Source: JBHELB01 sp041859045 (GTDB lineage: Bacteria > Hydrogenedentota > Hydrogenedentia > Hydrogenedentales > SLHB01). From it: DNA of 64,000 nt. Below the pieces are notes generated by a model. That model had not been told where the DNA came from, did not search any database, and worked only from the letters and a program-made list of their open reading frames with translations. Numbering within the stretch: position 1 is the stretch's first letter; each line of letters begins with the position of its first letter. Made by a program: the position numbers and the translations under genes. The stretch covers positions 41,338 through 105,337 of the forward strand of contig JBHELB010000030.1 of assembly GCA_041859045.1 (NCBI GenBank). The letters run 5' to 3'. Shown piece after piece: positions 50,196 to 57,548 of this stretch.

Positions 50196-51194
50196 ATGCT
50201 TTACCGACGATTGGGGCAAAACGGCCCCGAGGTTTCCGTGGTGGCGTTTGGCGCGTGGCAGATCGGCGATCCCACGTACTGGGGCGCGGACGCGGCGGCC
50301 GATGCGGAAGGCGCGTTGGCGGCGGCGTTGGATGCGGGCGTGAACCTGTTTGACACGGCCGAGATGTATGCGGCGGGCGAGGCGGAACGCGTGCTGGGAC
50401 AATTGCTGGGCGCGCGGCGCTCGAAAGTGCTCATTGCGAGCAAGGTCAAACCCGACAATTGCGTTCCGGGAGGGCTTCGCGCGGCGTGCGAGGGAAGTCT
50501 TCAGCGGTTGGGCACGGACGTGATCGATTTGTATCAAATTCATTGGCCGTTTCGACAGATGCCGTTTGAGGACGCCTATGCGGAACTCGCGGCATTGCGC
50601 GATGAAGGGAAGATTCGCTACATCGGTGTGTCTAATTTCGGCCCGACGGATCTTGACGCATGGTTTGCCAAGGGCGAATGCGTATCCGATCAAGTTGCGT
50701 ATAGTCTTGTGTTTCGCGCGATTGAACACGAGATCGTTCCCGCTTGTACACGGCGCGGCGTGGGCGTCATGGCGTATATGCCGCTGCTGCAAGGGCTCGT
50801 GTCGTGCCGTTGGGCCAGTGCGGACGAGATGCCCGAGAATCGGCGTCGCACGCGACACTTCTCTTCGGAACGATCGGCCACGCGCCACGGCGAGGCCGGG
50901 TGCGAGGAGTTGACGTTCAAGACGTTGGCCGAGTTGAAGGCGCTGGCCGCGGAGATTGGGGTGGTTCCCGCGGCGCTGGCGTTGGCGTGGGTGATCGCCC
51001 AACCGGGCGTGAGCACGGCGCTCCTCGGCGCGCGCAACGCGGCGCAATTGGCCGCGAACCTGGAGGCGGTGGACCTGTTGCCGTTGTCGGCCGAGCTTGA
51101 CGCACGGCTCGAGGCGCTGTCGCGTCCGCTCAAGGACCGCCTCGGCGCGAACGCCGATCTCTGGTTTAGCGCGGAGAACTCGCGCATTAAGTGA
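50196..51194 (+). CDS. Aldo/keto reductase
   Basis: A 332-residue NAD(P)H-dependent oxidoreductase with the TIM-barrel family pattern: YRRLGQNGPEVSVVAFGAWQ, the catalytic tetrad in NLFDTAEMYAAGEAERVLG (Asp, Tyr), ASKVKPDN (Lys) and DLYQIHWPF (His), then RYIGVSNFG and the cofactor site GARNAAQLAANLEAVDL. Substrate unknown; its neighbours hint at sugars. ATG after GAAAGGGACG. It overlaps or abuts the next gene. Confidence 0.93.
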   Translation: MLYRRLGQNGPEVSVVAFGAWQIGDPTYWGADAAADAEGALAAALDAGVNLFDTAEMYAAGEAERVLGQLLGARRSKVLIASKVKPDNCVPGGLRAACEGSLQRLGTDVIDLYQIHWPFRQMPFEDAYAELAALRDEGKIRYIGVSNFGPTDLDAWFAKGECVSDQVAYSLVFRAIEHEIVPACTRRGVGVMAYMPLLQGLVSCRWASADEMPENRRRTRHFSSERSATRHGEAGCEELTFKTLAELKALAAEIGVVPAALALAWVIAQPGVSTALLGARNAAQLAANLEAVDLLPLSAELDARLEALSRPLKDRLGANADLWFSAENSRIK

Positions 51195-51214
51195 CGGGGA
51201 AGGGAAGAGACGTG

Positions 51215-52675
51215 ATGGAATCGCGCCACGGCCACTTAGGGCGGACCTGCGCGCTTGGTGCGGTTCTGATCCTTGCCGTGGGGCTGCGGGTGACCGGCCT
51301 TGCCAATGAAAGCCCGTGGGGAGACGAAGCCGTCACGCTGACGCCGCTTGCAGCCCCTTCGTTTGCGGAGTTCTATGCCGAATCAGCCAATATTTCTCCC
51401 ATGTATCCCGTGTATTACGTGTTCGAGTACCTCTGGGCGCGGTGTTTCGGCGCCGAGGCGCACACGATCCGCGGACTCTCCGTCTTGTTTGGAGTGCTCA
51501 CCATCCCCGTGGTTTGGATGACGGGCCGTCGATTGTTTGGGGACCGCGCGGCGCTGGTGGCCGCTCTCTTTGTCGCCCTGAGCCCGATGCACATTCGGTT
51601 TAGTCAGGAAATCCGGTTTTACGCGTTGAGTTGGTTCCTCGTCGCGGTGTCAAGCTACTGTTTCGTTCGGCTGTGGCACACTCCACGGTCCCGGCGCTGG
51701 AGACTTTTCTATGCAGCAACGAGTTTCATGCTCCTATTTACCCACCCTCTGAACGCACTGGTGTTGCCCGCCCACGCGCTGGCGCTGTTGCTGGATTCCG
51801 AACGTCGCCGCTATGTGTCGGGATGGGTGCTATTCCACGCACCGCTCTTCCTCGCGTTTGGTGTGTGGAGCGTGTTCGCGCTTGAGGGATTCGATGAAAG
51901 CCGCGCATGGATCGCTTCGCGGCTGCTTCAGGAATGCGGTACGGCCCTAAGTTGGTACGCGGGCACCGGCGCGTTCGTTGCGCGAATCCATGTCCCCGGA
52001 ATGGTTGAGACGGCAATGAAACTAGGGATAGTGGCGGGCGCTGCCGTCGCCGCCGGATGGACGTTCTGGAAAGGCGCGCGCGGCAATGCGGCGGCGCGAT
52101 TCGTGGCGCTGTGGGCAGTGCTTCCCCCGGTACTAATGTTGATCGTGTCTTGGATGGTAATACCGTGTTTTGTGGCGCGTTACGCGGGGTACGCCTCGCT
52201 GGGCGTCGCCTTAATGTTTGGCGCCCTATTTCATGATGCGCCTACGGGGCGGGGTAGAAAGGCGCTTGCGCTGCTTTTGGCCTGTCTGTTCGCCGGGCAG
52301 GCGCTTCTGCTGCATCTGTCGCGTCCGCTCCGAACGGACTGGCGCGCGGCCGCCGCCGCGATTCAAGTTGCGTCGCCGTCCCCTCGGGTCTTCGTGAACA
52401 ACGCGCCTGCTCAGTTTGCGTTTGCGTACGCACTGGGCAACTCACGTGTTATGCCCTTGTTGATGAAAGATGCCCCCTCGCTTACGAGATATCTGACCGA
52501 AGTAGATGCGCCGGCAGTGGTTTGTATCGATCCGGAGGCCAATGATCTCGGGCCTGACGTGTCCGCTGCGCTGGAGACGTTGGGGCGATCCTATCGAGTA
52601 GAGCAGTTTCCAGGACGCACCAAACCGCTTTCCCTGTACTTCGTGTCGCCGCCTGCGCATCACGCTGCACAGTAG
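51215..52675 (+). CDS. ArnT/PMT-like (GT39/GT83) membrane glycosyltransferase
   Basis: A 486-residue protein with about ten membrane helices and the first-loop acidic signature ANESPWGDEAVTL, typical of dolichyl-phosphate-dependent transferases such as ArnT and PMT. The RLFGDRAALVAALFVALSPM segment with IRFSQEIRFYAL is also usual. It should move a sugar from a lipid carrier onto lipid A, protein or glycan on the periplasmic side. ATG 51215 has GGGAAGAGA upstream; GTG 51191 overlapping the reductase stop is possible. Convergent with the methyltransferase gene. Confidence 0.85.
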   Translation: MESRHGHLGRTCALGAVLILAVGLRVTGLANESPWGDEAVTLTPLAAPSFAEFYAESANISPMYPVYYVFEYLWARCFGAEAHTIRGLSVLFGVLTIPVVWMTGRRLFGDRAALVAALFVALSPMHIRFSQEIRFYALSWFLVAVSSYCFVRLWHTPRSRRWRLFYAATSFMLLFTHPLNALVLPAHALALLLDSERRRYVSGWVLFHAPLFLAFGVWSVFALEGFDESRAWIASRLLQECGTALSWYAGTGAFVARIHVPGMVETAMKLGIVAGAAVAAGWTFWKGARGNAAARFVALWAVLPPVLMLIVSWMVIPCFVARYAGYASLGVALMFGALFHDAPTGRGRKALALLLACLFAGQALLLHLSRPLRTDWRAAAAAIQVASPSPRVFVNNAPAQFAFAYALGNSRVMPLLMKDAPSLTRYLTEVDAPAVVCIDPEANDLGPDVSAALETLGRSYRVEQFPGRTKPLSLYFVSPPAHHAAQ

Positions 52676-52681
52676 CGGGGG

Positions 52682-53611
52682 CTAGCGCTTGCTGGGGAGT
52701 CCGTCGAGCAAGGTTTGTGCTTCCTGCAAACGTTCGGTGGAGACGTCATCGCGGGCCAGCAGTGCGAGCAAGTGTGCGCGAGCCTCATCCAAGCGGCGCG
52801 CGGCAATGAAAATACGCGCCAGGGCCAGTCGTCCGTAGTGAAAATTTGGATTGGCCTCGATGGTCTCTTCCATCGCGCGTATGGCCGGGCGCAATTGGCC
52901 TTCACGCAGCAGAATGTCCGCGAGATGCATCGCGATGCCTTCCTGCTCCGGACTTAGCGTATGGGCGCGCTCGAGGTGTGCGATCGCGCCCGCGAGATTG
53001 CCTTCGCTCTCACATGCGACCGCCGCGTCGTGCAGCGCGTTCACGCGTTCCATGGTGGAAGCGTCCTTCTTGCAGTAAAACACCCCGTACTTGCCGCAGG
53101 GCAGTCGGAATAATTGCGTAAGCGGTGTGTACTCGGCGAAATCCTCGACGCTCCACTGACTGCGATGAAGTTCACCGGGGTTGCCGTGCGCTTCGGGGTG
53201 CTCCCAGCCTTCGCCGAGCGGAATGTTGACGAGAAGCGCACGATCGGCCTTGGCGTAAAGATGTGCAAGGACGTCAAGCCCATCGCGCTTCTCCAGATGT
53301 TCGATCACGTCGCCCGCGATGATGAGGTCGTACTGAGGAAGCGTAGGCGCAAGTTCGCGAATGTCGCCGATCGCGATGTGGTTGTGCAGCGCGCGCTGGT
53401 GGGCCTGAATATACGGTTCCCAGAACTCGATGCCGTCGATGCGCACCTGCCACGTGTCCGGTCCGACGCGCTCGTTCATGACGTCGAGATATTCGCGGCA
53501 AAGAAAACCCCAGAGCCCGAAACCAAGGCCGACATCAAGCACGGAGCGCGGCTGCAACGTGATGATGTGCGACAGGCAGTGGCTAATGTGAACCGACGTG
53601 CTCACGGGCAT
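52682..53611 (-). CDS. SAM-dependent methyltransferase fused to TPR repeats
   Basis: A 309-residue fusion. Residues 1-190 form a class I methyltransferase: SVLDVGLGFGLWGFLCREYL (SAM loop), IDGIEFWEPYIQAH (acidic strand end), YDLIIAGDVIEHLEKRDGLD (the motif 4 DVIEHL). Residues about 200-305 are TPR-like helical pairs (AAVACESEGNLAGAIAHLER, then HLADILLREGQLRPAIRAME and LALARIFIAARRLDEARAHL). It follows fliP on the same strand 39 bp downstream, so it may be read with the flagellar operon and modify flagellin or a surface glycan; that is inference. Confidence 0.85.
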   Translation of the reverse strand: MPVSTSVHISHCLSHIITLQPRSVLDVGLGFGLWGFLCREYLDVMNERVGPDTWQVRIDGIEFWEPYIQAHQRALHNHIAIGDIRELAPTLPQYDLIIAGDVIEHLEKRDGLDVLAHLYAKADRALLVNIPLGEGWEHPEAHGNPGELHRSQWSVEDFAEYTPLTQLFRLPCGKYGVFYCKKDASTMERVNALHDAAVACESEGNLAGAIAHLERAHTLSPEQEGIAMHLADILLREGQLRPAIRAMEETIEANPNFHYGRLALARIFIAARRLDEARAHLLALLARDDVSTERLQEAQTLLDGLPSKR

Positions 53612-53650
53612 AGGAGGTCCTCCTCGGGATAGGGCTCCCGGCTCGGCGCG

Positions 53651-54427
53651 CTACTTGAAACTTCGCACCAGCGACTCGACCAGCAGATACCAGCCGTCGG
53701 CCAGCACGAACAAAATGATCTTGAACGGCAACGACACCAGTACAGGCGGAAGCATCATCATTCCCATGGACATGAGCGTACTTGCGACCACCATGTCGAT
53801 GATGAGAAACGGGATGTAGATGATGAAGCCGATCGTGAATGCCGTCTTGAGTTCGCTCAACACAAATGCGTTGATCAGCACATGCGTGGGGACGTCATTC
53901 GGTGTGGCGGGGCGCGGCAACTTGCCGATGCGCAAGAACAGCGCCACGGCCTTGGCGTCCGATTGCTTGAACATAAACTGCCGGATGGGTTTGAGGCCCT
54001 GTTCGAGCGCCTGAGTCCGGTTCAGTTCCCCTCGAATGTAGGGTTGAAGCGCGTCCTGGTTTACGCGCTCGTAGGTTGGCGCCATGATGAAGAACGTGAG
54101 GAACAGCGCAAGGCCGATGAGCACCTGGTTGGGCGGCGTCTGCTGCGTGGCCATCGCCTGGCGCAGGAACCCGAACACGACGACGATGCGCGTGAACGAA
54201 GTCGTCATGACCAGAATCGCCGGGGCCAGCGACAACACCGTGAGCAACATCGCCAGCGTCATGAGCTGCGAGATGTTTTGCGGACTCGATGCGTTGTTGG
54301 CGAAGTTCAAGAGGTTCGAGCCGAGCGGATTGCCGTCGCCGCCCGCCGCCTGCGCCCACGCCACAGCGGGAAACAGCAGCGGCGCCGCGATCCCCGCGTG
54401 GATTGCGATTTTAGTCCTTGTGGTCAC
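53651..54427 (-). CDS. fliP: Flagellar export gate protein FliP
   Basis: FliP forms the core of the type III export gate. The 258-residue protein has a cleavable signal peptide (LLFPAVAWAQ), then four membrane helices. Motifs: LAPAILVMTTSFTRIVVVFGFLRQAMATQQ and PNQVLIGLALFLTFFIMAP early; the C-terminal pair with FIIYIPFLIIDMVVASTLMSMGMMMLPP is diagnostic. It overlaps fliO by 17 bp. fliQ, fliR, flhB and flhA do not follow here. Confidence 0.96.
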   Translation of the reverse strand: MTTRTKIAIHAGIAAPLLFPAVAWAQAAGGDGNPLGSNLLNFANNASSPQNISQLMTLAMLLTVLSLAPAILVMTTSFTRIVVVFGFLRQAMATQQTPPNQVLIGLALFLTFFIMAPTYERVNQDALQPYIRGELNRTQALEQGLKPIRQFMFKQSDAKAVALFLRIGKLPRPATPNDVPTHVLINAFVLSELKTAFTIGFIIYIPFLIIDMVVASTLMSMGMMMLPPVLVSLPFKIILFVLADGWYLLVESLVRSFK

Positions 54428-55214
54428 GGGGCAGCTCCCGCAGGTATTCCTGCAGGCGTTGGATATCCGTACGCAAAGAAGACAAGTCGTCTTCTTCCTC
54501 CACAGGCGTTGTCTCGGGCCGGAGCATGTTCTGCGCGCTCGTCTTCAGATAATCCGCGAACCGCGCGCGCGGCGCGGGTTTTTCCTGAGGCGGCATGGGG
54601 GAGAGTTGTGCCTCCGGCGACCTCGCGGGAGCCGTTGCCACAGGCGCGCCGCGGAGCAGTTGCGGATCGAACGCGGCCTCGTCGAATTCCGCGACGAGTT
54701 GAACCGACTGCGGAGTCGCGCCGATCACGAGCACCCGCCCGCCCATCACGACGAAATGCAGACAGATTCCCTTGTCCAGGTAAAGACGCCCGATCGGACG
54801 CGCCAACTTTGGTGCGGTAAATAAGCCGCTTCGGCTGCCCCAACGCGTCAATGCAACGCGCACGGCGAGAATGAGCGCGATGACGACGAATAGCCCCGCC
54901 AGCGCCTTGAGGCTGATTTCGAACAGGGACTGGTCGCGGGGGGGCGTGTTCCGGATGTCGGATGCGCCCGCTGCGGCAGGCTCAGCGTCATACGCACGGT
55001 AAACATCTTCCATCTTTCGCTGTTCGTCGTCGGACATCGTGGCAAGCGGGGGGGAGGGTTCCGCCTCGGGGGACGGAAGTTGCGCAATGGGTTGCGCCGC
55101 GCTCACGGGGTCGAGGTCCGGCGGCGGAGTGGTGTGCGCAGCGTCGTTCTCCTGCGCCCACGCCCCCACGCACAGCAACAAGGCCAGCAGCCATCCCGCG
55201 CTACGCGTCCTCAA
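54411..55214 (-). CDS. fliO: Flagellar biosynthesis protein FliO
   Basis: FliO helps assemble the FliP ring. At 267 residues it is long for the family: a signal peptide (WLLALLLCVGAWAQ), a Pro-rich periplasmic linker to about residue 95, one membrane helix (ALAGLFVVIALILAVRVALT), then the cytoplasmic FliO core (LDKGICLHFVVMGGRVLVIG with TPQSVQLVAEF). A charged tail follows. It overlaps fliN by 14 bp and fliP by 17 bp, so all are translated together. Confidence 0.87.
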   Translation of the reverse strand: MRTRSAGWLLALLLCVGAWAQENDAAHTTPPPDLDPVSAAQPIAQLPSPEAEPSPPLATMSDDEQRKMEDVYRAYDAEPAAAGASDIRNTPPRDQSLFEISLKALAGLFVVIALILAVRVALTRWGSRSGLFTAPKLARPIGRLYLDKGICLHFVVMGGRVLVIGATPQSVQLVAEFDEAAFDPQLLRGAPVATAPARSPEAQLSPMPPQEKPAPRARFADYLKTSAQNMLRPETTPVEEEDDLSSLRTDIQRLQEYLRELPRDHKD

Positions 55215-55545
55215 TGCTGTCCTCCTCGACTTTTTCGCCCGCTCCGATGATCTCTCCGATGCGGATGTGCAAAGAATCGCCGATCACGACGACTTCGCCC
55301 CGAGCCAACGCAAGGCCATTGACGTAGATATCCGTCATTTCACCAGCCAGCTTGTCCAACTGGACAACCGCGCCCGGTTTGAGATCGAGAATCTCGCGCA
55401 CAAGCATGCTTGCCTTGCCCAGCGACGCTGTTAGAGAGAGGCGAACCGCGGCCAGGTCCTCGATGGCGAGGTTATCCGGCGCCACCCCAAGGGCGGGGTT
55501 GACCTCGGCGAATTCGAGTTCATGAGGCTCAGGAGTGTTCGTCAT
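55201..55545 (-). CDS. fliN: Flagellar motor switch protein FliN
   Basis: A 114-residue protein with the SpoA (surface presentation of antigens) domain: RLSLTASLGKASMLVREILD, LKPGAVVQLDKLAGE, TDIYVNGLALARGEVVVIGD and IRIGEIIGAGEKV. Together with FliM it forms the C-ring. No fliM lies next to it: fliL comes directly before. The start is ATG 55545, 18 bp after the fliL stop. Confidence 0.93.
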   Translation of the reverse strand: MTNTPEPHELEFAEVNPALGVAPDNLAIEDLAAVRLSLTASLGKASMLVREILDLKPGAVVQLDKLAGEMTDIYVNGLALARGEVVVIGDSLHIRIGEIIGAGEKVEEDSIEDA

Positions 55546-55563
55546 CCACGTTCACCGCCGCCG

Positions 55564-56154
55564 CTAATCATGCACGGCCCAGTTGCTATGTACAACCCGG
55601 AGAATCTTGAGCGGCTCTTTAGCCTTCTTTTTTTCCTTCTCCGTCACGAGCTGTTCAAGCAGCGCGTTGCTTTGTTGCAGCGCTTCCTTCTGAATGCTCT
55701 GCTTCACGAGGGGATCGTCCAACTCCGCGCGCGTGTGATACCCGTGAAGCGTGGCCAGGATATTCTCGAACAAGGGCTTGTTTTTCGTGATCAATTCGGC
55801 CACTTCGGCGCTGCTGCAAAGAAACGCCACTTTATACATCAGCTTTGAAGAGGGAATGTTCGGGTCGGGCATGATAACGTTGGCAAAACTCTCGTCAAAC
55901 GACACCATCGCCGCACCCTCGGGGATTTTGTCCCCCGGGGCTGCTTCGTCGGCGTGCTCCGTCGCCGCAGATTCTTCACCGTGCGCGCCGCCCATTTTGG
56001 GCACAAGCACAAACCACGTCAGCGCCGCCCCCGCCACCAGCGAGACGACCACCGCGCCGAGCAACACGACAAGCGTGCGGGACTTGGCGGCCTTCTCGGG
56101 CGAAGCCGTTTCCTCGGACTGCTTTTCCTTGCTCTTTCCCTTTTCGTCTGCCAT
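55564..56154 (-). CDS. fliL: Flagellar basal-body-associated protein FliL
   Basis: FliL stabilises stator units around the motor. The 196-residue protein has a short cytoplasmic part rich in Lys and Glu, one membrane helix (LVVLLGAVVVSLVAGAALTW), and a periplasmic domain (AMVSFDESFANVIMPDPNIP, then KLMYKVAFLCSSAEVAELIT and LEQLVTEKEKKKAKEPLKIL). I start at ATG 56154 with GGAGGAG 6 nt upstream rather than the more distant 56193. First gene of fliL-N-O-P. Confidence 0.9.
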   Translation of the reverse strand: MADEKGKSKEKQSEETASPEKAAKSRTLVVLLGAVVVSLVAGAALTWFVLVPKMGGAHGEESAATEHADEAAPGDKIPEGAAMVSFDESFANVIMPDPNIPSSKLMYKVAFLCSSAEVAELITKNKPLFENILATLHGYHTRAELDDPLVKQSIQKEALQQSNALLEQLVTEKEKKKAKEPLKILRVVHSNWAVHD

Positions 56155-56220
56155 GCCGCGCTCCTCCACCCCTGGATCCTTGGGCGCCCCCAATTACGGC
56201 GCACGTCTGTATGCATTATC

Positions 56221-56244
56221 GTTGAACGTCGTGCGATGTTCAAC
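56221..56244. promoter_or_regulatory. Inverted repeat upstream of fliL, possible operator
   Basis: GTTGAACGTCG and CGATGTTCAAC are 11-bp arms with one mismatch and a 2-bp centre. It lies 66 bp before fliL and about 90 bp before the FmdB-type gene on the other strand. A dimeric regulator or a hairpin could use it. It does not match LexA or other sites I know. Confidence 0.35.
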
Positions 56245-56332
56245 GGGATTCGCACTTCTTCGAATTCCTGCTATACTAGCGTCTCCCCGGTTTGCGGGAG
56301 CTAATGAATTGCCGAGACGGGAGACGTAGGCC

Positions 56333-56554
56333 ATGCCGCTATTTAGTTTTGCGTGTGAGCAGTGTTCGAATATCAGTGAGATTCTCGTGCGCGGGAACGA
56401 AACCCCTGCGTGTCCCTCGTGTGGCTCGACGAAGCTCGTGAAGCAGGCCAGTGCCTTTGCGCCAAAGATGGGGTCTTCCGCGTCTTCCCCGGCGCCCTCG
56501 GGCTGCGGCGCATGCGCGATGGGCGGCGGCGGCTGTCCGTATCAGGGCGGGTAA
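56333..56554 (+). CDS. FmdB-family zinc ribbon protein
   Basis: A 73-residue protein with a rubredoxin-like ribbon: FSFACEQCSNISEIL then PACPSCGSTKLVKQ, typical of the FmdB/CxxC-CxxC-SSSS family (often annotated as putative regulatory protein). The C-terminus is unusual: four further cysteines in CGACAMGGGGCPYQGG. Its role is not known. It is convergent with the small zinc-ribbon membrane gene 5 bp away. Confidence 0.9.
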   Translation: MPLFSFACEQCSNISEILVRGNETPACPSCGSTKLVKQASAFAPKMGSSASSPAPSGCGACAMGGGGCPYQGG

Positions 56555-56559
56555 ACCGC

Positions 56560-56898
56560 TCAGGGCCGAATCCGGACGGGTTCGCCGCAATCCAAGCAAT
56601 GCGCGCTGCCTTTGGAGTAGTTCGCGGGAATGATCATCTCCATGCCGCATGCCGGACACGATTCGATGCGTTCGAGCGGACGCGCCTTTGCAGGCACGGC
56701 CAACAGGTAGCAGTACACCGGCAGCGGGAAGAACAGCGATAGCACCAACGTGGTGCTCGCCGCACGCTTCTTTTGTGTGGCGACGAGTACATTCACGACG
56801 AGCAGACTGAAATGGCCCGCAACCAGCACCAGAATCGCCAGCACCGTGAGTACGGTTGGCAGCACGGTGGGTGCACTCACACTTTCCTCCATCCCCAT
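56560..56898 (-). CDS. Two-helix membrane protein with C-terminal zinc ribbon
   Basis: A 112-residue protein with two membrane helices (VLTVLAILVLVAGHFSLLVV and LVLSLFFPLPVYCYLLAV) and a cytoplasmic or external C-terminal ribbon, CPACGMEMIIPANYSKGSAH followed by CLDCGEP. No name known. It precedes and converges with the FmdB-type gene. The 56899-56968 gap holds nothing obvious. Confidence 0.7.
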   Translation of the reverse strand: MGMEESVSAPTVLPTVLTVLAILVLVAGHFSLLVVNVLVATQKKRAASTTLVLSLFFPLPVYCYLLAVPAKARPLERIESCPACGMEMIIPANYSKGSAHCLDCGEPVRIRP

Positions 56899-56968
56899 AC
56901 GGCAAGCCCTCCTTTGTGCTCATTGTCGGGGGCGAAGAGGGCTCTGTCAAGCGCGCGAGGCGCGGCGA

Positions 56969-57421
56969 TCAGTAGAGCACGTGGAGCAGTCCGGAAAGGA
57001 GGACGGTGGCGGTGGCGAGCAGCACAACGATGCCCGTCCAGAAACGTCCTGCCCGGCGCAGACGTTCGCCCACGCCGCGGCGAGACGTTACGAGAATCGC
57101 CATCGTGAACGTTGCCAACGCAAACGCGATCTTGACCCCCATGAGGGCATGATACGCAGGTTCGGAAGGGTGGGCGGGGCGCATTACGCAGAGGTAGTTG
57201 AAGAGTCCGCTGAGCAGCAACAGGCCAATGGCGGTGTGAATGGTTATACGCCAACGGTGAAGCACGGCGGCGCGGAGCCGGGCGTGTTCTTCGCTGCCCA
57301 GGGCCGCTTGTGCGGCGGGACTGAGCACCGCCCACAGAAAGAAGCCGCCTCCCAGCGCCACCGTGGCCGCGAACACGTGGGTCCATCGCATCAGCAGCGC
57401 CGCATACCAAAAGGGTTCCAC
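56969..57421 (-). CDS. Four-helix membrane protein, CopD-like
   Basis: A 150-residue protein with four membrane helices, His residues in the first (YAALLMRWTHVFAATVALGG) and in the second (TIHTAIGLLLLSGLFNYLCV). Layout resembles CopD/DUF2269-type membrane domains that may bind heme or copper. The last helix ends LLHVLY. Transcribed just ahead of the two-helix gene, possibly as an operon. Assignment to a family is tentative. Confidence 0.6.
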   Translation of the reverse strand: MEPFWYAALLMRWTHVFAATVALGGGFFLWAVLSPAAQAALGSEEHARLRAAVLHRWRITIHTAIGLLLLSGLFNYLCVMRPAHPSEPAYHALMGVKIAFALATFTMAILVTSRRGVGERLRRAGRFWTGIVVLLATATVLLSGLLHVLY

Positions 57422-57506
57422 GTCATGTTCTCCTTATCAGCCGGGATTCATCCCCGTGCAACAACCTTCGGCGCGGTCATGGTATTCCTGCGCGTTGAAA
57501 TGGAGA

Positions 57507-57535
57507 GGGGACCCTTTCCAAACGAAAGGGTCCCC
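57507..57535 (-). terminator. Hairpin terminator after the PKD lipoprotein gene
   Basis: GGGGACCCTTTC and GAAAGGGTCCCC are perfect 12-bp complements around a 5-nt loop, 14 bp beyond the stop codon. T-run is short, but the stem is exact and strong. Confidence 0.6.
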
Positions 57536-57548
57536 GTGGTCAGTGAGC

